This document shows positions 1-5,311 of a stretch of DNA of 8,196 bases, in pieces. This DNA is from Bacteroides sp. GTDB lineage: Bacteria > Bacteroidota > Bacteroidia > Bacteroidales > Bacteroidaceae. Each line of letters begins with the position of its first letter. Position 1 is the stretch's first letter. Below the pieces are notes generated by a model that saw nothing but the letters and a program-made list of their open reading frames with translations, was not told where the DNA came from and did not search any database. A program made the position numbers and the translations under genes. Location of the stretch: assembly GCA_019412865.1 (NCBI GenBank), contig DXOJ01000686.1, forward strand, positions 1-8,196. Reading direction: 5' to 3'.

Positions 1-7
1 AATAATC

Positions 8-35
8 GTAGTTCGTAGAACTACGAACAATTATT
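8..35. promoter_or_regulatory. Second ArsR-type operator (palindrome) at the window edge
   Basis: A perfect 8-base inverted repeat, GTTCGTAG-AA-CTACGAAC, occupies 11-28; an overlapping one (GTAGTTC / GAACTAC) spans 8-24. It has the same GTTCGYA-N4-TACGAAC design as the palindrome in the arsR promoter (404-421), and both continue into an AT-rich AAT...ATT flank. It lies just past the arsR terminator, so it probably controls the next minus-strand gene, which is off-window. I see no convincing -7 box here. Confidence 0.6.
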
Positions 36-37
36 CC

Positions 38-76
38 AAAAAAAAGGTACTGCTATTCACAGCACGATGTACCTTT
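38..76 (-). terminator. Rho-independent terminator overlapping the arsR stop codon
   Basis: On the minus strand AAAGGTAC pairs perfectly with GTACCTTT (69-76 with 43-50). An inner TGCT/AGCA pair (61-64 with 51-54) extends the stem across a small bulge. The hairpin is followed by a run of eight T (45-38). It includes the last codons and stop of arsR, so arsR is probably transcribed alone or with partial read-through. Confidence 0.65.
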
Positions 77-379
77 ACATTTACAGTCCCCTAAAAAAGC
101 TGCAAACAATTTTCGGGCAAGTTCCCAGTTCTCCCGGTTTATACAATACCGGACTTTGGGCGTTTCTATTTCCCCCTGAATTAAGCCAGCTTCTTTCAAT
201 TCTTTCAAATGCTGCGAAACGGTTGCTTTAGCAATAGGTAGTTCTTCGTGAATATCACCGAAGAAGCAACTATCTTGTTTTGCCAAGAAAGCAAGAATAG
301 CCATCCGTGCCGGATGTCCCATTGCTTTGGCAAACCGAGCAATCTGTTCCTGCTCTGTTGTGTACTGTTTCTCTTTCAC
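53..379 (-). CDS. arsR: ArsR/SmtB-family metal(loid)-responsive repressor
   Basis: A 108-residue winged-helix repressor that would bind operator DNA until a thiophilic metalloid or metal is bound. The helix-turn-helix is [19 protein letters not shown] (residues 49-67), after the typical [13 protein letters not shown] helix (20-32); a short wing follows (70-80). The usual ELCVCDL metal site in the recognition-helix region is absent: this protein has [12 protein letters not shown] there. Cysteines instead cluster at the C terminus (C99, C101, C106, C107), with C38 and C79 upstream. Start: the GTG at 377-379 follows GGAG by seven bases and lies downstream of a near-ideal promoter, whereas the longer frame's ATGs lie upstream of that promoter. 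The operator overlaps its own promoter, so autoregulation is expected. Family is certain; arsenic as inducer is inferred from the cysteines, and other thiophilic metals are possible. Confidence 0.85.
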   Translation of the reverse strand: MKEKQYTTEQEQIARFAKAMGHPARMAILAFLAKQDSCFFGDIHEELPIAKATVSQHLKELKEAGLIQGEIETPKVRYCINRENWELARKLFAAFLGDCKCKGTSCCE

Positions 380-403
380 TCCAATTCTCCTTTCTTCTTT
401 GTT

Positions 404-440
404 GTTCGCAAAACTACGAACAATATTTTGAATAGCCAAA
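404..440 (-). promoter_or_regulatory. arsR promoter with overlapping operator
   Basis: The minus strand carries TTTG (440-437), a 20-base spacer, and TAGTTTTG (416-409), a perfect fit to the Bacteroides TTTG / TAnnTTTG promoter. The inverted repeat GTTCGCA-N4-TACGAAC (404-421) covers the -7 box, so a bound repressor would block sigma access. Expected transcription start is about 402, giving a leader of roughly 24 bases to the GTG start. Confidence 0.75.
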
Positions 441-462
441 TAATACGGCATATTTTTTCGGA

Positions 463-515
463 TAGGTGCAAGGTGCAAGTATATATCTATATATATAGCT
501 TGCACCTTGCACCTA
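463..515. repeat. Perfect 17-base inverted repeat built of tandem heptamers
   Basis: Arms TAGGTGCAAGGTGCAAG (463-479) and its exact complement (499-515) flank a 19-base AT-rich loop that itself has ATATAT pairs. Each arm is two tandem copies of a heptamer (AGGTGCA), giving four copies arranged head to head. No T-run follows on either strand, so it is not an ordinary terminator. It lies between the arsR promoter and the outward promoter at 540. It may be a protein-binding site or cruciform of the element end, or a dispersed Bacteroides repeat. Confidence 0.8.
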
Positions 516-539
516 AGCTGAAACATTTATATACAGAGA

Positions 540-571
540 TTTGCGTAATTAAAAAATGTGTTGTATCTTTG
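540..571 (+). promoter_or_regulatory. Outward-facing promoter near the element end
   Basis: TTTG (540-543), exactly 20 bases, then TATCTTTG (564-571): a perfect match to the Bacteroides vegetative promoter. Transcription would start near 578 and run right, through the phased repeats and the attachment core, to the terminator at 725-755, giving a roughly 175-base RNA without an evident reading frame. In a circular form of the element it would point across the joined ends, possibly into the integrase gene. Confidence 0.7.
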
Positions 572-586
572 AACCCGTGAGATAGG

Positions 587-647
587 CAGACAAACAGCGG
601 ACAAAGCCGGACAAATAACCCTGCAAAAATCGTTACTGTTTCGTTAC
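587..647. repeat. Helically phased short direct repeats (possible integrase arm sites)
   Basis: Three octamers CAGACAAA (587-594), CGGACAAA (598-605) and CGGACAAA (608-615) are spaced 11 and 10 bases apart. Then two copies of CGTTAC (631-636 and 642-647) are 11 apart. Repeats on one helical face, 65 to 125 bases from an attachment core, are what arm-type binding sites of tyrosine integrases look like. The binding role is inferred. Confidence 0.5.
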
Positions 648-700
648 CTATTTGAAATTTTGGAAAATAAAAAGCTGATTTATAGGCGGTTAGATGTTTG

Positions 701-723
701 GGTTCAATACCCTGTCTCTCCGC
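701..723 (+). other. Attachment-site junction: tRNA 3' fragment with NBU1-type core
   Basis: GGTTCAATACC resembles a tRNA T-arm, and CCTGTCTCTCCGC (711-723) supplies the acceptor 3' strand and discriminator. This 13-mer matches, from memory, the common core used by NBU1 at the 3' end of a tRNA-Leu gene. The T-stem pairs poorly beyond three base pairs and no 5' part of a tRNA is present, so this is not a functional tRNA. Bases left of the core are probably element sequence and bases right of it chromosomal. Confidence 0.65.
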
Positions 724-724
724 T

Positions 725-755
725 AGAAAGCAGCTTTTTGCTGCTTTCTGTTTTT
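725..755 (+). terminator. Rho-independent terminator, probably of the interrupted tRNA gene
   Basis: AGAAAGCAGC (725-734) pairs perfectly with GCTGCTTTCT (740-749) around a TTTTT loop, and TTTTT follows at 751-755. It begins two bases after the tRNA-like 3' end, as expected for a tRNA gene terminator. It would also stop transcripts from the 540 promoter before the tRNA-Ser gene. Confidence 0.85.
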
Positions 756-788
756 ATGGAGAGTTTTTTCTCTAGTTGGTAATTGTAA

Positions 789-876
789 GGAGAGGTGCTC
801 GAGTGGTTGAAGAGGCACGCCTGGAAAGCGTGTATACCCCTAAAGGGTATCACGAGTTCGAATCTCGTTCTCTCCG
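789..876 (+). tRNA. tRNA-Ser (anticodon GGA)
   Basis: A full class II cloverleaf of 88 bases. The acceptor GGAGAGG (789-795) pairs with TCTCTCC (869-875), one G-U pair, with discriminator G876. The D-arm contains GAGTGGTTGAAGAGG. The anticodon stem CACGC/GCGTG encloses the loop CTGGAAA, giving GGA, which reads UCC and UCU serine codons. A long variable arm (TACCCC TAAA GGGTA) is typical of tRNA-Ser, and the T-arm is ACGAG TTCGAAT CTCGT. CCA is not encoded. A weak -7-like TAGTTGGT (773-780) lies at the right distance, but no -33 box is clear. Confidence 0.96.
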
Positions 877-905
877 CATCATTTTTTTACATTTTAATAT
901 TAATG

Positions 906-945
906 AACGGCTGTTTTGACTTATCAAGGCAGCCGTTTGTTTTAT
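906..945 (+). terminator. Terminator after tRNA-Ser, between convergent units
   Basis: AACGGCTG (906-913) pairs with CAGCCGTT (930-937), and the stem continues inward (TTTTGA with TCAAGG, including G-U pairs) to a four-base loop. A T-rich tail (TTTGTTTTATATTGTTTT) follows on the plus strand. The minus strand has only an AT-rich tail, so it serves tRNA-Ser best, but it may also stop the hydrogenase operon, whose last stop codon is only about 30 bases away. Confidence 0.75.
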
Positions 946-964
946 ATTGTTTTCGGGAATTCGG

Positions 965-1453
965 TTATTCCAATTCTTCAATAATCTTCTTTACATCTAC
1001 CGGTTGTAATCGACCATATACCTTCTCGCCGATCATCACTACCGGAGCCAGTCCGCAGGCGCCTACACAACGCAGACAGTCTAATGAGAACTTTCCGTCC
1101 GGGGTAGTGTCACCGACTTCGATACCTAATACACGTTTGAACTCTTCCAGCAGTTTTTCTGAACCACGTACATAACAAGCTGTACCCATGCAAACAGAGA
1201 TGGAATGTTTTCCTTTGGGAGTCATGGTAAAGAAAGTATAGAAAGTGACGACACCATACACTTTCGATACGGGAATTCCAAGTTTGGAAGCGATAATCCG
1301 TTGCGTTTCCTCGGGTAGATACCCTTGCAAATGCTGTGCCTCATGCAAAATATTGATAAGTTCGCCCGGTTTGTTTCCATGCTTGTCGCAGATCGTTTTG
1401 ATTTGCTCTGCCATGTCACAGGCTAGTTTGATATCTGACATAATACTCTTCAT
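965..1453 (-). CDS. hydC: NuoE-like [2Fe-2S] subunit of NAD-linked [FeFe] hydrogenase (HydC/HndA type)
   Basis: A 162-residue cytoplasmic protein of the NuoE/24-kDa family, the usual length. An N-terminal helical bundle (about 10-75, with HLQGYLPEE and KVYGVVTFYTFF) precedes a thioredoxin-like domain whose [2Fe-2S] ligands are visible as C88-x4-C93 and C129-x3-C133; C126 is an extra nearby cysteine. It would pass electrons to or from the flavin subunit. Third gene of the operon, 8 bases after hydA. Neither ATG has a good ribosome site: the first (1453) is called, and a second ATG at residue 5 (1441) has AAGAG six bases before it and is an alternative. It could belong to a NAD-linked dehydrogenase in general, but the adjacent catalytic HydA fixes the complex. 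Confidence 0.9.
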   Translation of the reverse strand: MKSIMSDIKLACDMAEQIKTICDKHGNKPGELINILHEAQHLQGYLPEETQRIIASKLGIPVSKVYGVVTFYTFFTMTPKGKHSISVCMGTACYVRGSEKLLEEFKRVLGIEVGDTTPDGKFSLDCLRCVGACGLAPVVMIGEKVYGRLQPVDVKKIIEELE

Positions 1454-1461
1454 TTATAAAG

Positions 1462-3228
1462 TTAATCAATCGCTTTGTTGAAATAATGCGTATGCAGGAG
1501 AGTTTCCGATTTCTCACCCAGCGGTTTGCCGAGATAATCCTCGTATAATGTCTTGATATACGGATTCTCGTGCGATTTGCGCAAAGGTTTGTTGGCGTCT
1601 TCACGGTAAAGTGCGTTGGCGCGTGCATAGAGTATTTCCGAGTTGCCGTGATGCAAAGGCTGCCCGCCGCCACCGATACAGCCTCCGGGGCAAGCCATAA
1701 TTTCGATTACATGATATTCGTTATGTCCGTTCCGTATATCTTCCAGTAGATGACGAGCGTTGCCTAGTCCGTGTGCGATGCCTACTTTTAATTCAAATCC
1801 GTTTAGGTTAATGGTAGCACGACGGACGCCATTTAGTCCGCGTACCTGTTCGAAATTTACATTTTTCAAAGGTTCTCCGGTATAGATTTCATAGACAGAA
1901 CGGAGGGCGGCTTCCATTACACCACCTGTTGTTCCGAAAATGACACCGGCACCTGTCGATTCACCCATCGGGTTGTCGAATGGGCTGTCCAGTACGAGAG
2001 GGAACCCGATATTGGCACGTTTAATTAGTCGTGCCAGTTCACGGGTAGAGATAGAATAATCCACATCGGGGATACCGTTCACTTTGAATTCATCACGTGC
2101 ACATTCGTACTTTTTAGCCAGACAAGGCATGATAGATACGACAACCAGTTTTTCTCTGGGTATGCCCATTTTCTCCGCCCAATAGGATTTGGCAATGGAA
2201 CCGAACATCTGTTGTGGGGAGCGGGCGGTGGACGGAATGTCCAGCATGTCCGGGAAATGATGTTCGAAGAAGTTGACCCATGCCGGACAGCAGGAAGTCA
2301 GGATAGGTAATCGTACGGATTTATCTCCGTTGAGATAACGTGTCAGGCGGTTCAGAATTTCAGAACCCTCTTCCATAATGGTAAGGTCGGCTGCAAAATC
2401 AGTATCGAATACATAGTCGAATCCCAGTTCGCGAAGTGCATACACCATTTTCCCGGTTACCAGAGTGCCGGGAGGAAATCCGAATTCTTCACCTAGGGCC
2501 GCCCGTACGGCAGGTGCGGTCTGCACAATCACTACTTTGTCCGGATTAGCCAGATCGTCGAGCAGACGGTTGGTGTAGTCACGTTCTGTTAATGCGCCTA
2601 CGGGACAGACAGCCACGCACTGACCGCAGTAAGTACATTCACTTTCCGTCATCATTCGGTCAAAGGCAGGAGCGATGGTTGTATTGAATCCGCGACGGAT
2701 GGCACCCAATGCTCCGACCGTCTGTACATCATTGCAAACACTTTCACAACGGCGACAGAAAATGCATTTATCCATATTACGGACGATAGAAGCGGTAATT
2801 TCCCGTTTGCGGGGGGACAGCTCACCGCCATTGAAAGGCATTTCGCGAATGTTGAAACGCAGTGCTAACGTTTGGAGCTCGCAGTTGCCGCATTTAGGGC
2901 AAGTGAGGCAGTCATTGGGGTGATCCGAAAGGATCAGTTCAGCCACCACTTTGCGAGCGTTCATTACGCGCAGGGTACTGGTTTTTACTACCATGCCCTC
3001 CGTGCAACGGGTAGCGCAGGCAGGAGCCAGGTTGCGCCGTCCCATCACTTCAACCACACAAATACGGCAGGAAGCCGGATTATTTTTTATACAGGTTCCT
3101 TTCAGGTCGATATGACACAGCGTAGGTATATTGATACCGATTTTGATAGCGGCTTCAAGAATAGTGCTTCCCTCGGGCACAGTGATGAAATGACCGTCTA
3201 TCTGGAGAGTAATTTGTTTTTCTTCCAT
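1462..3228 (-). CDS. hydA: [FeFe] hydrogenase catalytic subunit HydA (HndD type)
   Basis: 588 residues; makes or oxidises H2 at the H-cluster. In order: a plant-type [2Fe-2S] domain (C38, C54, C57, C71), a His-ligated [4Fe-4S] site (H103, C107, C110, C116), two ferredoxin [4Fe-4S] sites (C155/158/161/165 and C198/201/204/208), then the H domain with L1 TSCCPAW (C313 proton-path cysteine, C314 ligand), L2 MPCLAKKYE (C369, K372) and L3 EIMACPGGCIGGGGQP (C513, C517). All catalytic residues are present. A small-subunit-like C-terminal domain (about 535-588) follows. The size matches Desulfovibrio HndD; the extra C-terminal [2Fe-2S] domain of Thermotoga HydA is absent. The ATG at 3228 is chosen because the plant-type ferredoxin fold begins right there; the 53 codons upstream lie over hydB in another frame. 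It starts 13 bases after the hydB stop. Confidence 0.96.
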   Translation of the reverse strand: MEEKQITLQIDGHFITVPEGSTILEAAIKIGINIPTLCHIDLKGTCIKNNPASCRICVVEVMGRRNLAPACATRCTEGMVVKTSTLRVMNARKVVAELILSDHPNDCLTCPKCGNCELQTLALRFNIREMPFNGGELSPRKREITASIVRNMDKCIFCRRCESVCNDVQTVGALGAIRRGFNTTIAPAFDRMMTESECTYCGQCVAVCPVGALTERDYTNRLLDDLANPDKVVIVQTAPAVRAALGEEFGFPPGTLVTGKMVYALRELGFDYVFDTDFAADLTIMEEGSEILNRLTRYLNGDKSVRLPILTSCCPAWVNFFEHHFPDMLDIPSTARSPQQMFGSIAKSYWAEKMGIPREKLVVVSIMPCLAKKYECARDEFKVNGIPDVDYSISTRELARLIKRANIGFPLVLDSPFDNPMGESTGAGVIFGTTGGVMEAALRSVYEIYTGEPLKNVNFEQVRGLNGVRRATINLNGFELKVGIAHGLGNARHLLEDIRNGHNEYHVIEIMACPGGCIGGGGQPLHHGNSEILYARANALYREDANKPLRKSHENPYIKTLYEDYLGKPLGEKSETLLHTHYFNKAID

Positions 3229-3241
3229 AGTAAATAAGATT

Positions 3242-5149
3242 TTAGCAGACAAGAATAGCGTTGAATTTGCAGCGTGCCATACACATGCCGCATTTGATAC
3301 ATTTATCGGGAGCAATGACATGTGGCTTACGCACCAGTCCGCTGATAGCATCCGCCGGACAGTTTTTGGCGCATAGATGACAACCAATGCAACGTTCCGG
3401 ACTGATGGTATATGTTAATAGTGATTTACATTGCTTGGCGCGACAAGTCTTATCCCGCACGTGCTCCATATATTCATCGTAGAAGTTATCCAATGTGGAT
3501 AAAACGGGATTCGGAGAGGTTTGTCCCAGTCCGCAGAGGGCCGTATCTTTGATGACTTGTCCCAAAGTGGCAAGTGTGTCCAGGTCTTTTTCTGTGCCTT
3601 TTCCTTCTGTAATCTTGTTCAGTAGTTCCAACAGACGTTTGTTTCCAATGCGGCAAGGTGTGCATTTCCCGCAGGACTCTTCCACTGTAAAATCCAGATA
3701 AAAGCGGGCTACGGATACCATGCAGTCGTCCTCATCCATGACAATCATCCCTCCTGAACCCATCATGGAACCGGCCGAGAGAAGGTTGTCAAAGTCAATG
3801 GGAGTGTCCAGATGTTTTTCTGTCAGACAGCCGCCTGACGGTCCTCCTGTTTGTACAGCTTTGAACTTCTTTCCGCCTTTGATGCCTCCTCCGATTTCGT
3901 AGATTACTTCCCGAAGAGTAGTTCCCATCGGCACTTCGATCAGTCCGACATTATTAATCTTTCCGGCAAGAGCAAACACTTTGGTTCCTTTGGAACGTTC
4001 TGTGCCAATCGTTGCAAACCAGTCGGCTCCTTTGGTTAGAATAATGGGAATATTGGCAAGCGTTTCCACATTATTTACATTGGTTGGTTTTCCCAGATAA
4101 CCGGATTCGGCAGGGAAGGGAGGTTTCAGAGTCGGCTCTCCCCGTTTTCCTTCCATCGAATGAATAAGGGCAGTTTCTTCTCCGCAGACAAAAGCTCCGG
4201 CTCCGTATCGTATTTCTATGTCGAAACTGAAATCTGTTCCTAAGATATGATCCCCCAGTAATCCGTATTCGCGTGCCTGATTGATAGCTGTTTTCAGTCG
4301 GTTGATAGCTAACGGATATTCGGCACGGATATATACTAATCCTTTGGTAGACCCGATGGAATAACCGCAGACACACATCGCTTCTACAATCGAATGTGGG
4401 TCGCCCTCCATAATGGAACGGTCCATGAATGCACCGGGATCTCCTTCGTCGGCGTTACAAACCACGTATTTGACATCCGACTGTTGTTTGTTGGCAAATT
4501 CCCATTTCAGTCCCGTCGGGAAACCGCCACCGCCACGTCCGCGAAGTCCCGAACGTTTGATAATATCAATAACGTCCGTCGGCTGTTTGTTAAGCAGGCA
4601 ATCGGCCAATGCAAAGTATCCTTCACGGGCGATATACTCTTCAATATTTTCGGGATCGATAAAACCACAGTTACGCAATGCGATGCGGAGTTGTTTCCGG
4701 TAGAAATCCATGTGCTTGGAGTCGCTGACGGTATGTTCCGTTTTAGGATCTACATACAGCAACCGTTCGATTCTTCGTCCTCCGATGATATGCTCGTTGA
4801 TGATTTCTTCCGCATCTTCGGGAGTGACTTGGGTGTAAAAGGTATTATCGGGGATAATTTTCACGATAGGACCTTTTTCACAGAAGCCGAAACAGCCTAC
4901 GGTGATGACTTCTACTTTGTCGGTGATTTCGTTCTTTTTAATGGCTTTTAGAAGATTGTCTGTAATACCCTGGCTGGAAGATGCCTTACAGCCTGTACCA
5001 CCGCAGATCAGAATCTGAAGATGTTGCGCACCGGATGCCAGTCCGTAACACTTTTCAGTCACCTTTTCATTGCTTTCTTCGCGCAATGAAAGATTGTGCT
5101 TTGCTCTCTTCCTGATTGTTGCCAAATCATGGATAGATAAAATTTTCAT
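3242..5149 (-). CDS. hydB: NuoF-like flavin/NAD(H) subunit of [FeFe] hydrogenase (HydB/HndC type)
   Basis: 635 residues; the NAD(H)- and FMN-binding subunit, where electron bifurcation is thought to occur in this family. Domains: an N-terminal thioredoxin-like [2Fe-2S] domain (C49-x4-C54, C86-x3-C90); a NuoF core with the glycine-rich FMN/NADH loop GLRGRGGGGFPTGLKW (201-216) and GAGAFVCGEETALIHSMEG (316-334); the NuoF [4Fe-4S] site (C493, C496, C499, C539); and a C-terminal two-cluster ferredoxin domain (C587/590/593/597 and C617/620/623/627). A cysteine pair at C569 and C574 may bind another metal. NuoF of complex I lacks both end domains, so this is the hydrogenase-type fusion. First gene of the operon. 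The ATG at 5149 has no clear Shine-Dalgarno. Direction (H2 production, or NADH plus ferredoxin use) cannot be read from sequence. Confidence 0.94.
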   Translation of the reverse strand: MKILSIHDLATIRKRAKHNLSLREESNEKVTEKCYGLASGAQHLQILICGGTGCKASSSQGITDNLLKAIKKNEITDKVEVITVGCFGFCEKGPIVKIIPDNTFYTQVTPEDAEEIINEHIIGGRRIERLLYVDPKTEHTVSDSKHMDFYRKQLRIALRNCGFIDPENIEEYIAREGYFALADCLLNKQPTDVIDIIKRSGLRGRGGGGFPTGLKWEFANKQQSDVKYVVCNADEGDPGAFMDRSIMEGDPHSIVEAMCVCGYSIGSTKGLVYIRAEYPLAINRLKTAINQAREYGLLGDHILGTDFSFDIEIRYGAGAFVCGEETALIHSMEGKRGEPTLKPPFPAESGYLGKPTNVNNVETLANIPIILTKGADWFATIGTERSKGTKVFALAGKINNVGLIEVPMGTTLREVIYEIGGGIKGGKKFKAVQTGGPSGGCLTEKHLDTPIDFDNLLSAGSMMGSGGMIVMDEDDCMVSVARFYLDFTVEESCGKCTPCRIGNKRLLELLNKITEGKGTEKDLDTLATLGQVIKDTALCGLGQTSPNPVLSTLDNFYDEYMEHVRDKTCRAKQCKSLLTYTISPERCIGCHLCAKNCPADAISGLVRKPHVIAPDKCIKCGMCMARCKFNAILVC

Positions 5150-5178
5150 AAGTATCAGAATTGTTAGTCGGTTTTTTG

Positions 5179-5186
5179 CAAATATA
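5179..5186 (-). promoter_or_regulatory. Candidate -7 box of the hydrogenase operon promoter
   Basis: TATATTTG on the minus strand fits TAnnTTTG exactly and would start transcription about 23 bases before the hydB ATG. No TTTG lies at the proper -33 distance, so the call rests on one box. No Rex-type or other operator was recognised. Confidence 0.45.
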
Positions 5187-5248
5187 ATTCTTTGTTTGAA
5201 ATAACAGCGTAGTCTCGTACAAATAAAATTGATCTTCGACGGAGGATT

Positions 5249-5294
5249 TAGGTAAATAAATCTCTATCTTCGTATTTAATAGGTATCAAACCTA
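5249..5294 (+). promoter_or_regulatory. Candidate promoter and small repeats upstream of the lyase gene
   Basis: TATCTTCG (5265-5272) differs from TAnnTTTG at one base and would give a leader of about 33 bases; no matching -33 box is seen. TAGGTA occurs at 5249-5254 and again at 5280-5285, 31 bases apart. The second copy starts a small hairpin, TAGGT-ATCAA-ACCTA (5280-5294), in the leader. A regulator site is possible but unproven. Confidence 0.35.
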
Positions 5295-5311
5295 AAAAAT
5301 ATAACTGAAAT

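Larger units (their letters stand above)
1..723. mobile_element. Right-hand end of an integrated element (NBU1-like, partial)
   Basis: Seen: the stretch ends in a partial tRNA 3' end (T-arm-like GGGTTCAATACCC followed by an acceptor strand TCTCTCC and discriminator G) with no matching 5' half upstream; no GGAGAGA-type acceptor partner precedes it. A tRNA-type terminator follows at once, then another tRNA gene. The 13 bases at 711-723 match the core I remember for NBU1 integration in a tRNA-Leu gene. Phased repeats (587-647) and a long inverted repeat (463-515) lie just inside. Inferred: this is one end of a tRNA-targeting tyrosine-integrase element carrying an ArsR regulator as cargo; the integrase and the restored tRNA should lie off-window to the left. 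The left boundary is not visible. It could instead be a decayed remnant. Confidence 0.6.

Noticed and set aside
463..515. Inverted repeat as a rho-independent terminator
   Set aside because: No T-run follows the hairpin on either strand and no gene ends next to it.
380..526. Longer arsR reading frame starting from ATGs upstream of the GTG
   Set aside because: The added residues match no ArsR feature, run through the inverted repeat at 463-515 and the promoter/operator, and would start before the likely transcription start; the GTG has a good ribosome site.
700..723. A second functional tRNA or tmRNA gene
   Set aside because: Only the T-arm and acceptor 3' strand are present; no 5' acceptor strand, D-arm or anticodon arm can be found upstream.
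795..1175. Plus-strand open frame across tRNA-Ser and the hydC 3' end
   Set aside because: It begins inside the tRNA, crosses a terminator and reads antisense to the conserved cluster-binding region of hydC.
3229..3387. 53-residue N-terminal extension of HydA
   Set aside because: It lies over the 3' end of hydB in another frame, and the [2Fe-2S] domain of HydA starts directly at the ATG at 3228.
4394..4951. Plus-strand open frame within hydB
   Set aside because: It is antisense to the FMN/NAD-binding core, whose motifs are fully intact; a codon-bias shadow.
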